Shown: positions 19,762 to 28,133, counted from the stretch's first letter. The stretch: DNA of 28,133 nt from Candidatus Nomurabacteria bacterium RIFCSPHIGHO2_01_FULL_39_10 (GCA_001786805.1 MFTJ01000035.1:1-28133); one strand, 5' to 3'. Numbers and translations are program-made. The notes: generated from the letters alone by a model not told the origin.

Positions 19762-22700
19762 TTACACCTTAATAAAAAATTTCGCCACCCAAAAAAGACC
19801 AGTAAGACCGGCAACGCTGGCAAAGGTAACTGCGATATTAATAGGTATGTTGCTATCTCCAACATTGGCTGTAAGCGTTTTTTCTTCCTGTGAATTTTCT
19901 GTTGGTATCGGCACAACAGCTACTGGTTCTTCACTTTTTGCCTTTTGTGAAATAGGTGCGGTATCAGAATTATTTCCTTTTGTCGCAACTTGTGTTTCTT
20001 TTGGAATTTCAACTGGAACTTCTACAACATCGGCAACAGCCACTACGGGAGTGCTTGGCAATACAACGGGTGTCTCAGATGTACTACTCACTTGGTCAAG
20101 TGTACTAGGATTTTGATAGAAAGATGAAGAAATACTTCCTCCCCCGCCCATTGAGACCACGGGGGTATTATCCTGTGGCTCTTCCGGAATAAAATTTTGC
20201 GACTCTATGGCATCAAGAATGGAAGTTGGTTCTAGTGTTTGGTCTGTCGTGCCGTTGCCATCGGTATCCAAAGAAAGAGCTGTATCGCTATCATTGGAAA
20301 GACTAATAGACCCGAGAAGACTTGGGGTGACGGAAATATCGCTAAATACTTGAGTTTGAGTGATATTGTTTCCACTAATTGTGGCATTAGTAACAGTAAA
20401 TGTTCCTGTGCCTGTACCTGCGACAGAAATCGTGTATGTTTGCCCTTCATCCGTAGACAAATAAACAAATTTATGTTCATCAATAATTTCAAAGCTGGCA
20501 TTTGGAATGTTATTTTCTATGCTTACTCCGTCAGATGCTAAACCAGTATGATTCCCGTCTTGATCTACGATGTCAATAGAGAGCGGACTAAAAACAGCCA
20601 TCGCTTCTCCATTAAGTTCGCATTTAGAAATATCTTGCGTGATAAGATCCCGCCCTTTACTGTTTTTGGTTGAAAGATCGCTACCTGAAATTATATTTAC
20701 AATCTGCTGACGACTGCCATCCTGGCTCATCATGCTGGCATGACTAGCATTTAATGAATAAAATTTATTTTCCTGATTAATGGGTAAATTTGTTGCGCTC
20801 TCAAGCGGCACAGTTCCGTCTCCCGGGGTATGGTCTAGTATGTAGTTAATCTGGATATTGCCCGGATGTAAGGCATTCTGATAGCGGTATTTTATAAATT
20901 TACCTATTGTATCAGTCTTGCATCCATTGACGGCATATAGATCTATCCCATTGGCGCGTAGATCATAATTATCAAAATCCGCAGTATGTAAATTATTTGC
21001 ATTAATCAGTGCTTGAGAATTTAGTTGATAGTCTTGAGTTAAAAAAGTATTTATTTCGTTAAAATCTAAATCATGAGGTATATCGTCGGTCAAACCATTT
21101 TGTTCAACAGTTTTTACATAAGAGCCCTTAGCATTAAAATATTGCTCGCTGGGCAATAAATCGTAAGCCACAGGTAAATTTTTGGCAATCTTTTTCATTT
21201 CTTTTGCGTCAAGCAAAGGAACACCGAAGCTATCGCCCAAAATTAGAGCCTTTACTGCCTTTGGCGCGCCGGTATTTGGCACGCCGACAAATACAGCCTT
21301 ATCTATATTGTGATTTTCTGTATTTTCCACCACATATTTTTTAACTATGAGTCCGCCGGTGCTATGAGCAATGATATCAACTTTTTCCGCTTCAGTTTCT
21401 TCTAAAACATCTGCAATTTTTTGTTTTAATTTACTCACATTTTCCTCACTTACTCCATAACGCCAATCGTATGGAAAAGTAAACAGATCTGTGCCTTCAA
21501 CATAGCCTTGATTTTTGAATTCTTTCACAAGACTTTCTGAATAATCAAAAGTCAATATTTTCCCAACAACATTTTCAATAGTTAAAGTTTCAGAAGGAGT
21601 CAAATCAGAATTAAATTGCAATGGATCCATAAATTCATCTCCAAAAGGTACAAGATTACGTATTATATCTAGCCAAAGTTTTTCCGACCCATCATCTGTC
21701 GGCTTGCTAATTTCTGTCCCTAAAAGCCCCGGCACGATGATAACTGGCGTACGAGTCGCGATAGCCACCCTCACTGTATATTCCTGCGCTGAATCATCTT
21801 CGGCTGTGACTGTGTACACAACGGGGCTAGTGAAATTTTGACCATTATTAGGACCGACAGAAGCTCCAGTGGATATTTCAATAGTCGGGACTATGCTCGT
21901 AATATCAGTGCCGAAAGGAACTGTCAAAGCAATCGTGTGATTTTCTTCGTCAATAACGCCATTCACTGCAATAGGCAAATCTAAAAAACTAAATGCGGTG
22001 ATGGCTTTTTCGGAACTCGGAATATAACAATCCTCATCTTTACACCAAGGATCAAACAAAACATCGCCATAGACTGCATAACCCAATCCTTCCGGATTCA
22101 AATCTTCGTGATACGGTCCTGAAATGTCGCCCCAAAAATTGTTTTCTGCATTGAGTGTAAAATCTGAATAATTTTCAAACGCATTTACAAAAATTTCTTT
22201 AAAAGCATTCCCTGAAAAAATCACCGCTCCATCATAAACACTAACGCCATAATCTGTATTTTCTATTTTAACTTTATTCAGCGTAAAAATCCCTTCATAC
22301 GAAGCAATATTGTCCGAAGGATACCCAGAGACTAAAGAATTAGAAATATCCAGCAATCCTCCATAAAGTTCAATACCAGAATCAAGACCTCCTTCAAATA
22401 CGGAATTTTCAACTACCGCGCTCGCATCATAAATTCCAAGAGCAGAACCAAAACCAATATTTTTAACTGTTAGACCAGAAATATAAAGCAAGGTTTCATC
22501 ATAAATGCCCAAAGCATCACCAAGATAAACATCTTCTATGATGCTATCCTTAATTTCAACCGCCCCACCATCAGCTGAGAATGCATCTCCGTCAACACCA
22601 CTTATCAAAACATTGTCAAAAAACACATTTCCTTCGGAGGAATAAATACTTGAGTGTACCTCTCGAATGGTTGTATACGAAAGATCTAATGTGCCTTTTT

Positions 22701-23742
22701 TAACACGCAAACCATTATCTGAATATTCAACAAAAGTATGCAAAAGAGACATTTGAGCTGTCTCCCCATAAATACCAATGCCCCATTCATTATACCGAGA
22801 TGGCGCGGTACCTTCTCCGTCACCATTAGTATCGCCTCCCCGAGCATCATTATAAATAGAAGTGAGATAAATTGGTTCTGAGTTTGTGCCTAAGGCATTC
22901 AATGTGCCATCTACAGACAGCGAGGTTTCTTCGTCAAACTTTACAACCACTCCTGATTCAATAGTTAGGGTAACGCTAGCAACAACTTTAATATTATCTT
23001 GTATAACATACGGGCTATTTTCTAAAGTCCAGGTCGTATTTTCTGTAATATCTTCCGTTATATAGGTGGGGTCTTGAGATAATTCTTCTGATTCCTCTGT
23101 TTCTTGTGGTTCTTCCTGCTCATCCTCTGGCTCAGGTGTCGGCTCTTCGGACTCTTCTATACTATACGCCACAGAAAGACCGACAAAATCATGGCTTGTT
23201 TTGGTGTTGCCGCCACTTCCCTCATCTCTATAAGCCAAGAAACGAACTTTTAGATTATTTGCTTTATCCGGGGTGTCAATAAAAGAGAAGAGATTCTCTG
23301 TAACATCTGTATGGTCAACATTGGTTGTCCCGACGGTTAAATCTTTGCTGATAAATTCCGAGCCGTCCCAGATTTCAATTTTTGCGGCTGAAAGAGCTCC
23401 CGACCTTCTAAATTCATGGGAAATTGTGACATTCTCTATCACCGCGTTCTCGGGAACATCGGCATCAAAAACAAATTCAATGAATTTATTTTCATCATAA
23501 CCAACCCCTATCGACCAACTGTCTTTATTGCTCTGAATACGGCTGTCGTCGCTTGCGACAAGCTTCGTAATATCGCCGGAAGAAAATTCCGCCCCTGTTT
23601 CGGCAGTAGCATCCGTGCCACTGGTAACCGTATAATTCACAGTAGTACTCGCGTGTATTAAATTTGGGAAAACAAAAAAACTGCCGAGAGAAATAAAAAG
23701 ACCAACCAAGAAACAGAAAGATTTGTGTTTAATTGCAAACAT
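19762..23742 (-). CDS. large surface protein: beta-helix fused to an LCAT-like lipase, C-terminal TM anchor
   Basis: 1326 residues from the start at 23742, chosen because TATAAT ends 7 nt before it. Order: signal peptide (1-31, ending LIHA), beta-sandwich (32-195), acidic Pro/Glu linker (196-225), right-handed beta-helix with repeated short strands (about 230-575), a DUF5018-like sandwich (578-661), then an alpha/beta hydrolase (662-1020). The hydrolase has PVIIVPGLLGTE (666-677), nucleophile S794 in AHSTGG, likely D975 in GDGTVP and H1001 in NASHASMM, resembling lecithin:cholesterol acyltransferase-type lipases. A Ser/Thr/Pro/Val-rich stalk follows, with a final TM helix and FFIKV. It is probably displayed on the cell surface and acts on lipids or esters; the substrate is unknown. 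Confidence 0.8.
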   Translation of the reverse strand: MFAIKHKSFCFLVGLFISLGSFFVFPNLIHASTTVNYTVTSGTDATAETGAEFSSGDITKLVASDDSRIQSNKDSWSIGVGYDENKFIEFVFDADVPENAVIENVTISHEFRRSGALSAAKIEIWDGSEFISKDLTVGTTNVDHTDVTENLFSFIDTPDKANNLKVRFLAYRDEGSGGNTKTSHDFVGLSVAYSIEESEEPTPEPEDEQEEPQETEESEELSQDPTYITEDITENTTWTLENSPYVIQDNIKVVASVTLTIESGVVVKFDEETSLSVDGTLNALGTNSEPIYLTSIYNDARGGDTNGDGEGTAPSRYNEWGIGIYGETAQMSLLHTFVEYSDNGLRVKKGTLDLSYTTIREVHSSIYSSEGNVFFDNVLISGVDGDAFSADGGAVEIKDSIIEDVYLGDALGIYDETLLYISGLTVKNIGFGSALGIYDASAVVENSVFEGGLDSGIELYGGLLDISNSLVSGYPSDNIASYEGIFTLNKVKIENTDYGVSVYDGAVIFSGNAFKEIFVNAFENYSDFTLNAENNFWGDISGPYHEDLNPEGLGYAVYGDVLFDPWCKDEDCYIPSSEKAITAFSFLDLPIAVNGVIDEENHTIALTVPFGTDITSIVPTIEISTGASVGPNNGQNFTSPVVYTVTAEDDSAQEYTVRVAIATRTPVIIVPGLLGTEISKPTDDGSEKLWLDIIRNLVPFGDEFMDPLQFNSDLTPSETLTIENVVGKILTFDYSESLVKEFKNQGYVEGTDLFTFPYDWRYGVSEENVSKLKQKIADVLEETEAEKVDIIAHSTGGLIVKKYVVENTENHNIDKAVFVGVPNTGAPKAVKALILGDSFGVPLLDAKEMKKIAKNLPVAYDLLPSEQYFNAKGSYVKTVEQNGLTDDIPHDLDFNEINTFLTQDYQLNSQALINANNLHTADFDNYDLRANGIDLYAVNGCKTDTIGKFIKYRYQNALHPGNIQINYILDHTPGDGTVPLESATNLPINQENKFYSLNASHASMMSQDGSRQQIVNIISGSDLSTKNSKGRDLITQDISKCELNGEAMAVFSPLSIDIVDQDGNHTGLASDGVSIENNIPNASFEIIDEHKFVYLSTDEGQTYTISVAGTGTGTFTVTNATISGNNITQTQVFSDISVTPSLLGSISLSNDSDTALSLDTDGNGTTDQTLEPTSILDAIESQNFIPEEPQDNTPVVSMGGGGSISSSFYQNPSTLDQVSSTSETPVVLPSTPVVAVADVVEVPVEIPKETQVATKGNNSDTAPISQKAKSEEPVAVVPIPTENSQEEKTLTANVGDSNIPINIAVTFASVAGLTGLFWVAKFFIKV

Positions 23743-23755
23743 CCGTTTAATTATA
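23743..23755 (-). promoter_or_regulatory. promoter of the surface hydrolase, leaderless
   Basis: Minus strand: TATAAT (23750-23755), 7 nt, ATG at 23742. Confidence 0.55.
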
Positions 23756-23850
23756 TAACTCAGCGAAAAAGATTCAAACACTAATGTGTAAAAAGGCGAA
23801 TTTCGCGCTAAAAATAGTTCTTTACCTAAATATAAAATAAGTTATTTTAT

Positions 23851-23878
23851 ATTATAACATTCTACATAATGTCATAAT
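23851..23878. promoter_or_regulatory. second 28-bp palindrome, candidate operator upstream of the surface hydrolase
   Basis: ATTATAACATTCT, AC, ATAATGTCATAAT. The right arm is identical to the perfect operator at 24134-24161 and the left arm matches 11 of 13. It overlaps the last codons of the ArsR-type gene and lies about 95 bp upstream of the surface hydrolase -10. Confidence 0.5.
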
Positions 23879-24127
23879 ATCTTTCCCTCGCTTGGTGACA
23901 TCATGAACAACAGTTCTTCCAATATATTTTTTGCTGACAAGTCCGGAATGGTGCAGTTTCTGTAAATGGCTGGCGATAGTCACAAACACAACTCCAAGGT
24001 TTGAGGAAACAAGTTCTACTGACAAACCTGGATTTTTTTCGAGCAAGAAAAGTATTTGAAGCCGGCGATGGTTCGCTCCCCCTTTTATAATTCTTTCAAG
24101 ATATTTATAATTTTTTTCTTTTTTCAT
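23852..24127 (-). CDS. ArsR-type winged-helix transcriptional regulator (second copy)
   Basis: 91 residues. IIKGGANHRRLQILFLLEKNP, LSVELVSSNLGVVFVTIASHLQKLHHSGLVSKKYIGRTVVHDVTK: the ArsR-type winged helix with wing hairpin. It belongs to the same class as the regulator at 15716-15976. There is no clear metal site; HLQKLHH and one Cys near the C-terminus are the only candidates. A perfect 28-bp palindrome covers its predicted transcription start, which supports self-repression, and a second copy overlaps its end. Confidence 0.82.
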   Translation of the reverse strand: MKKEKNYKYLERIIKGGANHRRLQILFLLEKNPGLSVELVSSNLGVVFVTIASHLQKLHHSGLVSKKYIGRTVVHDVTKRGKDIMTLCRML

Positions 24128-24133
24128 ATTTAC

Positions 24134-24168
24134 ATTATGACATTATTGATAATGTCATAATTATATCA
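24134..24168 (-). promoter_or_regulatory. ArsR-type gene promoter with perfect 28-bp palindromic operator
   Basis: Minus strand: extended -10 TGA-TATAAT (24160-24168), immediately followed by the palindrome ATTATGACATTAT, CA, ATAATGTCATAAT (24134-24161). The predicted start of transcription falls inside it, so a bound repressor would block initiation. The ATG is 32 nt beyond the -10, so this mRNA has a short leader. Confidence 0.65.
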
Positions 24169-25764
24169 CCGCAATCCTAGCTTTTCAAGCCTTGCGGTTA
24201 TGCCACCTCTTTTTCTGCCGAATTTTTGCATTAGGTCTTTTATGGGAATACCTGATACAAAAAAAATTTTCAATTCCTCGTCTTGCTCTCTACTCCATGG
24301 GCGATAGGCATTTGGGTGTTTCTCTCTTATTTGCTCAAAAGATTTCTTTTCAGGCAAATTTGGGAGCCGAACTCCCAAATTTGCCTCTTTCACTTTCCCT
24401 CCGCACACAACGACAAAATTTTCGTGCATTTTTTTGAGTTCAGTTGGCGCGATATTTCCAAAAACTTTTACCGCTTCTTCGGATTTAATTTTAAAATCAA
24501 CATCTTTTTTCAAAATTTCCGGATGCACTTTTAGCGCATGCTTGTTTATACCGAGCAAATACAATCCGGAGAGTCTGCGCACACGGGAAAGCGCCACATA
24601 GCCCTGCCCGAATTCAAACACCTGCGACAAATCCATCACCGCCGCGTCCATGCTCATTCCTTGGCTCTTGTGTACAGTTATTGCCCATGCCAACCGAAGC
24701 GGAATTTGTGTAATCTGCGCGCGAATTTTGCCATTTTCTTCAACTGTCCAATCCATCGGAGCAACTACGATGTTGTGTCCGCTCTTGGTTTTTATAATTG
24801 GGTATCCGCTAAATTCTTCGTAGTCCACGACTATACCGAGCGTGCCGTTCACAAACCTTTCTTTCGGATTATTTTTGGTGCACATAACTATAGCCCCTTT
24901 CTTGAGTTCCAAATTTTCTGGGGATAGGCAGCCTTTCTTCAATACTTCTACTATTTTATCATTTCCGTTTGATGACATAGAGAAACATTTCGCTTCCTCC
25001 TCCAGTTTCGCCAGCTCAAAATTATTCACTTTATCCACGTCCACATTATGCGAAAAAAGTTTGGTGATGTTCTCCGGCATATCATCATGATCTATACGTC
25101 TGCCAATTATGTGCCGATGATGCGCTTCTTTTATATTATTCGCGCGTATTGCGGAAAGCACCGAAAGGAAATCAGCGTCGTCTTGGCGATGCTGTTCGGA
25201 AAGATAGCAAACTACCGGCCGCGCGCGCTCCCATGCTCCGCTTTGATAGGCAAATCTATTGTTCTTTGGCGGAAGTCCGACTTCCGCAATGAGTGAAGAC
25301 TGTTTTTCTTCGGCAAAATCCCTTTTCACGACAGGCGGTAGCTGAAAAAAATCTCCAACCAAAATAATTTGTATTCCGCCAAAAGCTTGACCATTTTGTT
25401 TAATTTCCCGGCAAACCATGTCCACCATATCAAGCATGCCCATGGAGAGCATGGAAACTTCATCAATAATCAAAACTTTTGTGCGATGCACGCGCTTTGC
25501 GATGTACTCGCTGCTGGCTATTTTATCCAAATCATATTTATCTAATTTTGTTTTAATGCCGATGCCACTCCATGAATGAATCGTCATCCCGCCAATGTGC
25601 GTCGCGGCGATGCCTGTAGAAGCGGTAATAGCGGGCTCTACATCGGAAGCGCGCAAATAATTTACAAAATTATTTATAGTATGCGTCTTGCCCGTCCCCG
25701 GCTCGCCGGTCAGAAAAACATTTGCGCCGGTTTTTAAAATTTTTAACGCTTGGTCTTGAGTCAT
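24166..25764 (-). CDS. PIF1-like SF1B DNA helicase with C-terminal DNA-binding tail
   Basis: 532 residues. Walker A GEPGTGKT (20-27), ASTGIAATHIGGMTIHSW (48-65, PIF1 motif Ia region), Walker B LIIDEVSML (98-106), VGDFFQLPPV, SEQHRQDD, and the C-terminal AITVHKSQGMSMDAAVMDL with GQGYVALSRVRRLSGLYL. These are SF1B/PIF1 family motifs: 5'-to-3' helicases that unwind forks and G-quadruplexes. The last 45 residues (PWSREQDEELKIFF...KDLMQKFGRKRGGITARLEKLGL) look like a Myb/SANT or HTH DNA-binding domain. It begins 15 nt after the argS stop, in the same operon. Confidence 0.9.
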   Translation of the reverse strand: MTQDQALKILKTGANVFLTGEPGTGKTHTINNFVNYLRASDVEPAITASTGIAATHIGGMTIHSWSGIGIKTKLDKYDLDKIASSEYIAKRVHRTKVLIIDEVSMLSMGMLDMVDMVCREIKQNGQAFGGIQIILVGDFFQLPPVVKRDFAEEKQSSLIAEVGLPPKNNRFAYQSGAWERARPVVCYLSEQHRQDDADFLSVLSAIRANNIKEAHHRHIIGRRIDHDDMPENITKLFSHNVDVDKVNNFELAKLEEEAKCFSMSSNGNDKIVEVLKKGCLSPENLELKKGAIVMCTKNNPKERFVNGTLGIVVDYEEFSGYPIIKTKSGHNIVVAPMDWTVEENGKIRAQITQIPLRLAWAITVHKSQGMSMDAAVMDLSQVFEFGQGYVALSRVRRLSGLYLLGINKHALKVHPEILKKDVDFKIKSEEAVKVFGNIAPTELKKMHENFVVVCGGKVKEANLGVRLPNLPEKKSFEQIREKHPNAYRPWSREQDEELKIFFVSGIPIKDLMQKFGRKRGGITARLEKLGLR

Positions 25765-25779
25765 GTAGAAGATATTCTA

Positions 25780-27534
25780 CTACATTTTCTTCGGAGCTTG
25801 GATGCCAAGAAGATGCAAGCCAGTTTTCATGACAAAGGAAAAGGCATAGGTGAGAGCAATTTTGTAGCCGGAAGATTTATCGCCTTTATCCACAATCAAA
25901 TTATTGCCGTAAAAGCTGTTGAAGGCACGAGCGACTTCAATCAGATAGTTCGCTATATAGTGCGGCTTGTATTCTTTGGCAGAACGCAAGACAACCTCCG
26001 TAAATTTGTACAACAATTTCTCCACTTCAAAAACTTCCGGCGGGAAAGCGTGCGGGTCCGGCAGGATATTTTCTTTTGCCGCTTTCTCTATAACTGAATT
26101 CGCGCGGGCATAAGCATACTGCAGGTATGGACCGGAGTCCCCTTCGGAAGAAATGGAGCTTTCAAAATCATAAATAATGTCTCCACCGGTGGATTGTTTC
26201 AGGATTGAATATTTTATGGCGGACACACCAACAGCGGAGGCGACTTGCTCTCTTTCAGTATTCTCAAATTCACGGTCAGTCATCTTTTCCAAGACTGCGT
26301 CACGTACATCGTTCAAAAGTGATTCTCCGGTAATCACGTTCCCCTTTCTGGAAGACATTTTGCCGGCCGCGAAGCGCATCATGCCGTGCGAAATATGTTT
26401 CATTTTTGACGCATGTTCGGGGCTGATAAGGGAAACGGCCTTGGTAACTACCCGCATATAATCCATTTGCTCGTTCGCGGTAACGATAATGGAAAGATCC
26501 AAATTTGGCTCTGTCTTAAATTTCTCTTCAGCAAGTCCGAGCTCTTTGGTCTCATAAGTGGGTAAGCCTTCCCTCGTAATGAAAACTCTGGTGTGAAGCT
26601 TAGGGTCATATTTTTCGGCTTTGAATATAATAGCGCCATCAGATTCTTCAAAAATCTTTTTACTGCCCTTGGGGTCTATCAATTTATCAATATTGGCGCG
26701 GACAATATGCTCTCCCATCGGCGCCATTTGGCTCTCTAAAAAATAAAAATCAAATTCTGTGCCCAGCATCTCGTACAAATCTTGAAAAGCATTCATGGTC
26801 ACCTTGAAACCCCAATCATATGTCTCGTTTATCTGTTCATCACTCTTGCTGTAAATTTTTTTATTTATTTCGTCTATTTCTTTTTTGGCTCCAGAAAATT
26901 CAGAGTCATCTTCATAAGCTTCTGAGCCTTTAGCATAAGCCTTGCCAATAAATAAAGCCTGTTTGCTGACAGATTCATTCCTGATGATATATTCTTTTGG
27001 ATTTTTCAGTAAAATATAAATAGCTTTCGCCACATGCAGACCGACATCGCCCTGATAATTGGCGCGGGATACGATAGCGCCGGAATGTTCCAAAATCCGC
27101 GCGACTGATTCACCGATAGCGTTAGTCATCAAGTGTCCAATATGAAAAGGCTTGAAAGGATTCGGGTCGGTGTATTCAACCATTATTTTTTTGTCTTTCA
27201 GGGTATCATTCTTGCCGACATTGTCTCCCCCATTTACAATATTTTCAACAGAATGTGTAAAAAATTTGCGGGATAAATGAAAATTTATAAAGCCGGCGCC
27301 TGCCACTTCCACTTTTTCTATATATTTATCCAGGTTTAGCCTTAGCATCTGTTTGACTATTTTTTCGGCTAATTCTTTCGGTTTACTTTTTAGGCTTTTC
27401 GCGGTCGCCATTGCCACATTTGTGGAATAATCCCCCATGGATAAATCGGCAGGATGTTCCAAAACAATATCGCTAACCTCTATTTCAAGATTTTCAAGCG
27501 CATCTTTTATTAAATTTTTAATTTTGTCTTCCAT
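25780..27534 (-). CDS. argS: arginyl-tRNA synthetase
   Basis: 584 residues, normal for the family. N-terminal Add1 domain with VAGAGFINFHLS, class I signature HIGH (131-134, in PFKPFHIGHLMTN), KMSSRKGN as the KMSKS-type loop, and a C-terminal DALR anticodon-binding domain (YAYARANSVIEKA to the end). It charges tRNA-Arg. The start at 27534 (MEDKIKN) directly follows the dut stop with one nucleotide between; a longer frame to 27558 would overlap dut. It is followed by the PIF1-like helicase. Confidence 0.97.
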   Translation of the reverse strand: MEDKIKNLIKDALENLEIEVSDIVLEHPADLSMGDYSTNVAMATAKSLKSKPKELAEKIVKQMLRLNLDKYIEKVEVAGAGFINFHLSRKFFTHSVENIVNGGDNVGKNDTLKDKKIMVEYTDPNPFKPFHIGHLMTNAIGESVARILEHSGAIVSRANYQGDVGLHVAKAIYILLKNPKEYIIRNESVSKQALFIGKAYAKGSEAYEDDSEFSGAKKEIDEINKKIYSKSDEQINETYDWGFKVTMNAFQDLYEMLGTEFDFYFLESQMAPMGEHIVRANIDKLIDPKGSKKIFEESDGAIIFKAEKYDPKLHTRVFITREGLPTYETKELGLAEEKFKTEPNLDLSIIVTANEQMDYMRVVTKAVSLISPEHASKMKHISHGMMRFAAGKMSSRKGNVITGESLLNDVRDAVLEKMTDREFENTEREQVASAVGVSAIKYSILKQSTGGDIIYDFESSISSEGDSGPYLQYAYARANSVIEKAAKENILPDPHAFPPEVFEVEKLLYKFTEVVLRSAKEYKPHYIANYLIEVARAFNSFYGNNLIVDKGDKSSGYKIALTYAFSFVMKTGLHLLGIQAPKKM

Positions 27535-27535
27535 A

Positions 27536-27958
27536 TTATTTTTTCCCCGTGCTGCCAAATCTGCCTTCCCCGCGGGCAGAATCGCTTAACTTTTTTACTT
27601 CTTTTAATTTCGCGATGACGACAGACAAAACGACAAGTTGGGAAACTTTGTCGCCTTCTTCAAAAGTATAACTCTTATCGGACAAATTGACCAAATGCGT
27701 GTTATATTCACCCCGATATCCTGCGTCAAAAACCCCGCCCATATGAGCCAGCCCCGCATTCGAAATACTGCCTTTGTCCATTATGATCCCCGCGTAACCG
27801 ATCGGAAACTCCAGAGCAAACCCGTGCCAAAAGCGATGATGCTCGCCTGGCTTTATGGTTACCGCCTCCATCGCATATAAATCCATGCCCACATCCCCGG
27901 GGTGATGATATTTCGGCAATTTTGCGTTATCTTTGAGTTTTTTAATTTTAATCTGCAT
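27536..27958 (-). CDS. dut: dUTP diphosphatase
   Basis: 140 residues with the five dUTPase motifs: DVGMDLYA, DKGSISNAG, GGVFDAGYRGE, KVSQLVV, and the C-terminal GEGRFGSTGKK that closes over the substrate. The trimeric enzyme converts dUTP to dUMP, keeping uracil out of DNA and supplying dTMP synthesis. Its first codons overlap the end of a Nudix hydrolase gene by 11 nt, and argS follows after 1 nt. No Shine-Dalgarno sequence is seen; coupling to the upstream gene is likely. Confidence 0.95.
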   Translation of the reverse strand: MQIKIKKLKDNAKLPKYHHPGDVGMDLYAMEAVTIKPGEHHRFWHGFALEFPIGYAGIIMDKGSISNAGLAHMGGVFDAGYRGEYNTHLVNLSDKSYTFEEGDKVSQLVVLSVVIAKLKEVKKLSDSARGEGRFGSTGKK

Positions 27959-28133
27959 TCTTTATAAAATAATTTATTCTGCGACCAAAATTGGGTACAA
28001 ATTTCTCAGGATTTTGTTTAAAAAGATTTAGAATTTGATCTTTCGTAAACCAATCGATTTTTTCTACTTCAGAATCTTGTTTTTTAAATTTATAATCACC
28101 ATCAATTGTAGCACTAAACCACTGACAAAAATA
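27948..28133 (-). CDS. Nudix-family hydrolase, C-terminal fragment (partial)
   Basis: The last 61 codons of a gene entering from the right edge. It reads QWFSATIDGDYKFKKQDSE, then VEKIDWFTKDQILNLFKQNP, then EKFVPNFGRRINYFIKNAD and TAA. The E-(V/I)-x-x-I-x-W-(F/V) strand followed by a helix is typical of the C-terminal part of Nudix hydrolases; the Nudix box itself lies outside the window. It overlaps the dut start by 11 nt. A nucleotide-pool cleaning role next to dut is a reasonable guess. Confidence 0.65.
   Translation of the reverse strand, partial: YFCQWFSATIDGDYKFKKQDSEVEKIDWFTKDQILNLFKQNPEKFVPNFGRRINYFIKNAD

Noticed and set aside
19762..23781. Start of the surface protein at 23781
   Set aside because: The first 13 residues precede a typical signal peptide, and TATAAT lies within that stretch, 7 nt before the ATG at 23742.
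24134..24161. 28-bp palindrome as a transcription terminator
   Set aside because: It lies at the start of the regulator gene directly behind the -10 box, is AT-rich and has no U-tract; an operator fits better.

Overview
This window looks like a chromosomal piece of a small-genome bacterium of the Candidate Phyla Radiation (Patescibacteria, probably a Parcubacteria-type lineage). This is inference from gene content: housekeeping genes are compact and AT-rich, mixed with families typical of these genomes (two-domain lycopene-cyclase-like membrane protein, very large LCAT-like surface hydrolase, Cys-rich 568-residue protein, PIF1-like helicase with a C-terminal DNA-binding tail, soluble-looking T4SS-type ATPase). 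TGA is used as a stop, so the code is standard. Most genes have no Shine-Dalgarno sequence. Instead a -10 box lies 6-7 nt before the start codon, which points to widespread leaderless mRNAs.

Layout. 1-1064: AbiEi/AbiEii type IV toxin-antitoxin pair, the toxin cut by the window edge. 1184-1734: two small unknown genes behind a tRNA whose anticodon reads UAU. 1835-4726: ftsH, tmRNA (ssrA, with an unusually long predicted tag) and smpB, a protein quality-control and ribosome-rescue block. 4782-5650: a possible small plus-strand RNA with a strong terminator, then the lycopene-cyclase-like gene. 5711-6845: infC-rpmI-rplT. 6849-9395: SLOG-fold nucleotide-binding protein, beta-CASP RNase, small membrane protein and a 6S-like RNA. 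9496-12776: Cys-rich protein, HIT hydrolase, Maf, Ndk. 12820-17351: T4SS-type ATPase, ArsR-type regulator with flanking palindromes, membrane-anchored unknown protein, SleB-type cell-wall hydrolase. 17352-19752: repeat-rich accessory island with a 69-bp MITE-like insertion and a restriction-modification cassette (AbrB-like protein, DpnA-like adenine methylase, PD-(D/E)XK nuclease) between two 45-bp direct repeats. 19762-24165: 1326-residue surface hydrolase preceded by a second ArsR-type regulator, also flanked by palindromes. 24166-28133: Nudix (partial), dut, argS and PIF1-like helicase in one tight operon.

How parts fit together. SmpB and tmRNA rescue stalled ribosomes, and FtsH is a plausible protease for tagged proteins. 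Nudix and dUTPase clean nucleotide pools, as Maf and Ndk may do elsewhere in the window. The AbiE pair and the R-M cassette are defence modules. The two ArsR-type genes share the same promoter core and the same arrangement (palindrome upstream, palindrome downstream, then a gene for an export or surface function), so each may control its neighbour. The strongest leads are the leaderless promoter grammar, the repeat-bounded R-M cassette, the MITE with an empty-site copy in the same window, and the 6S-like RNA.
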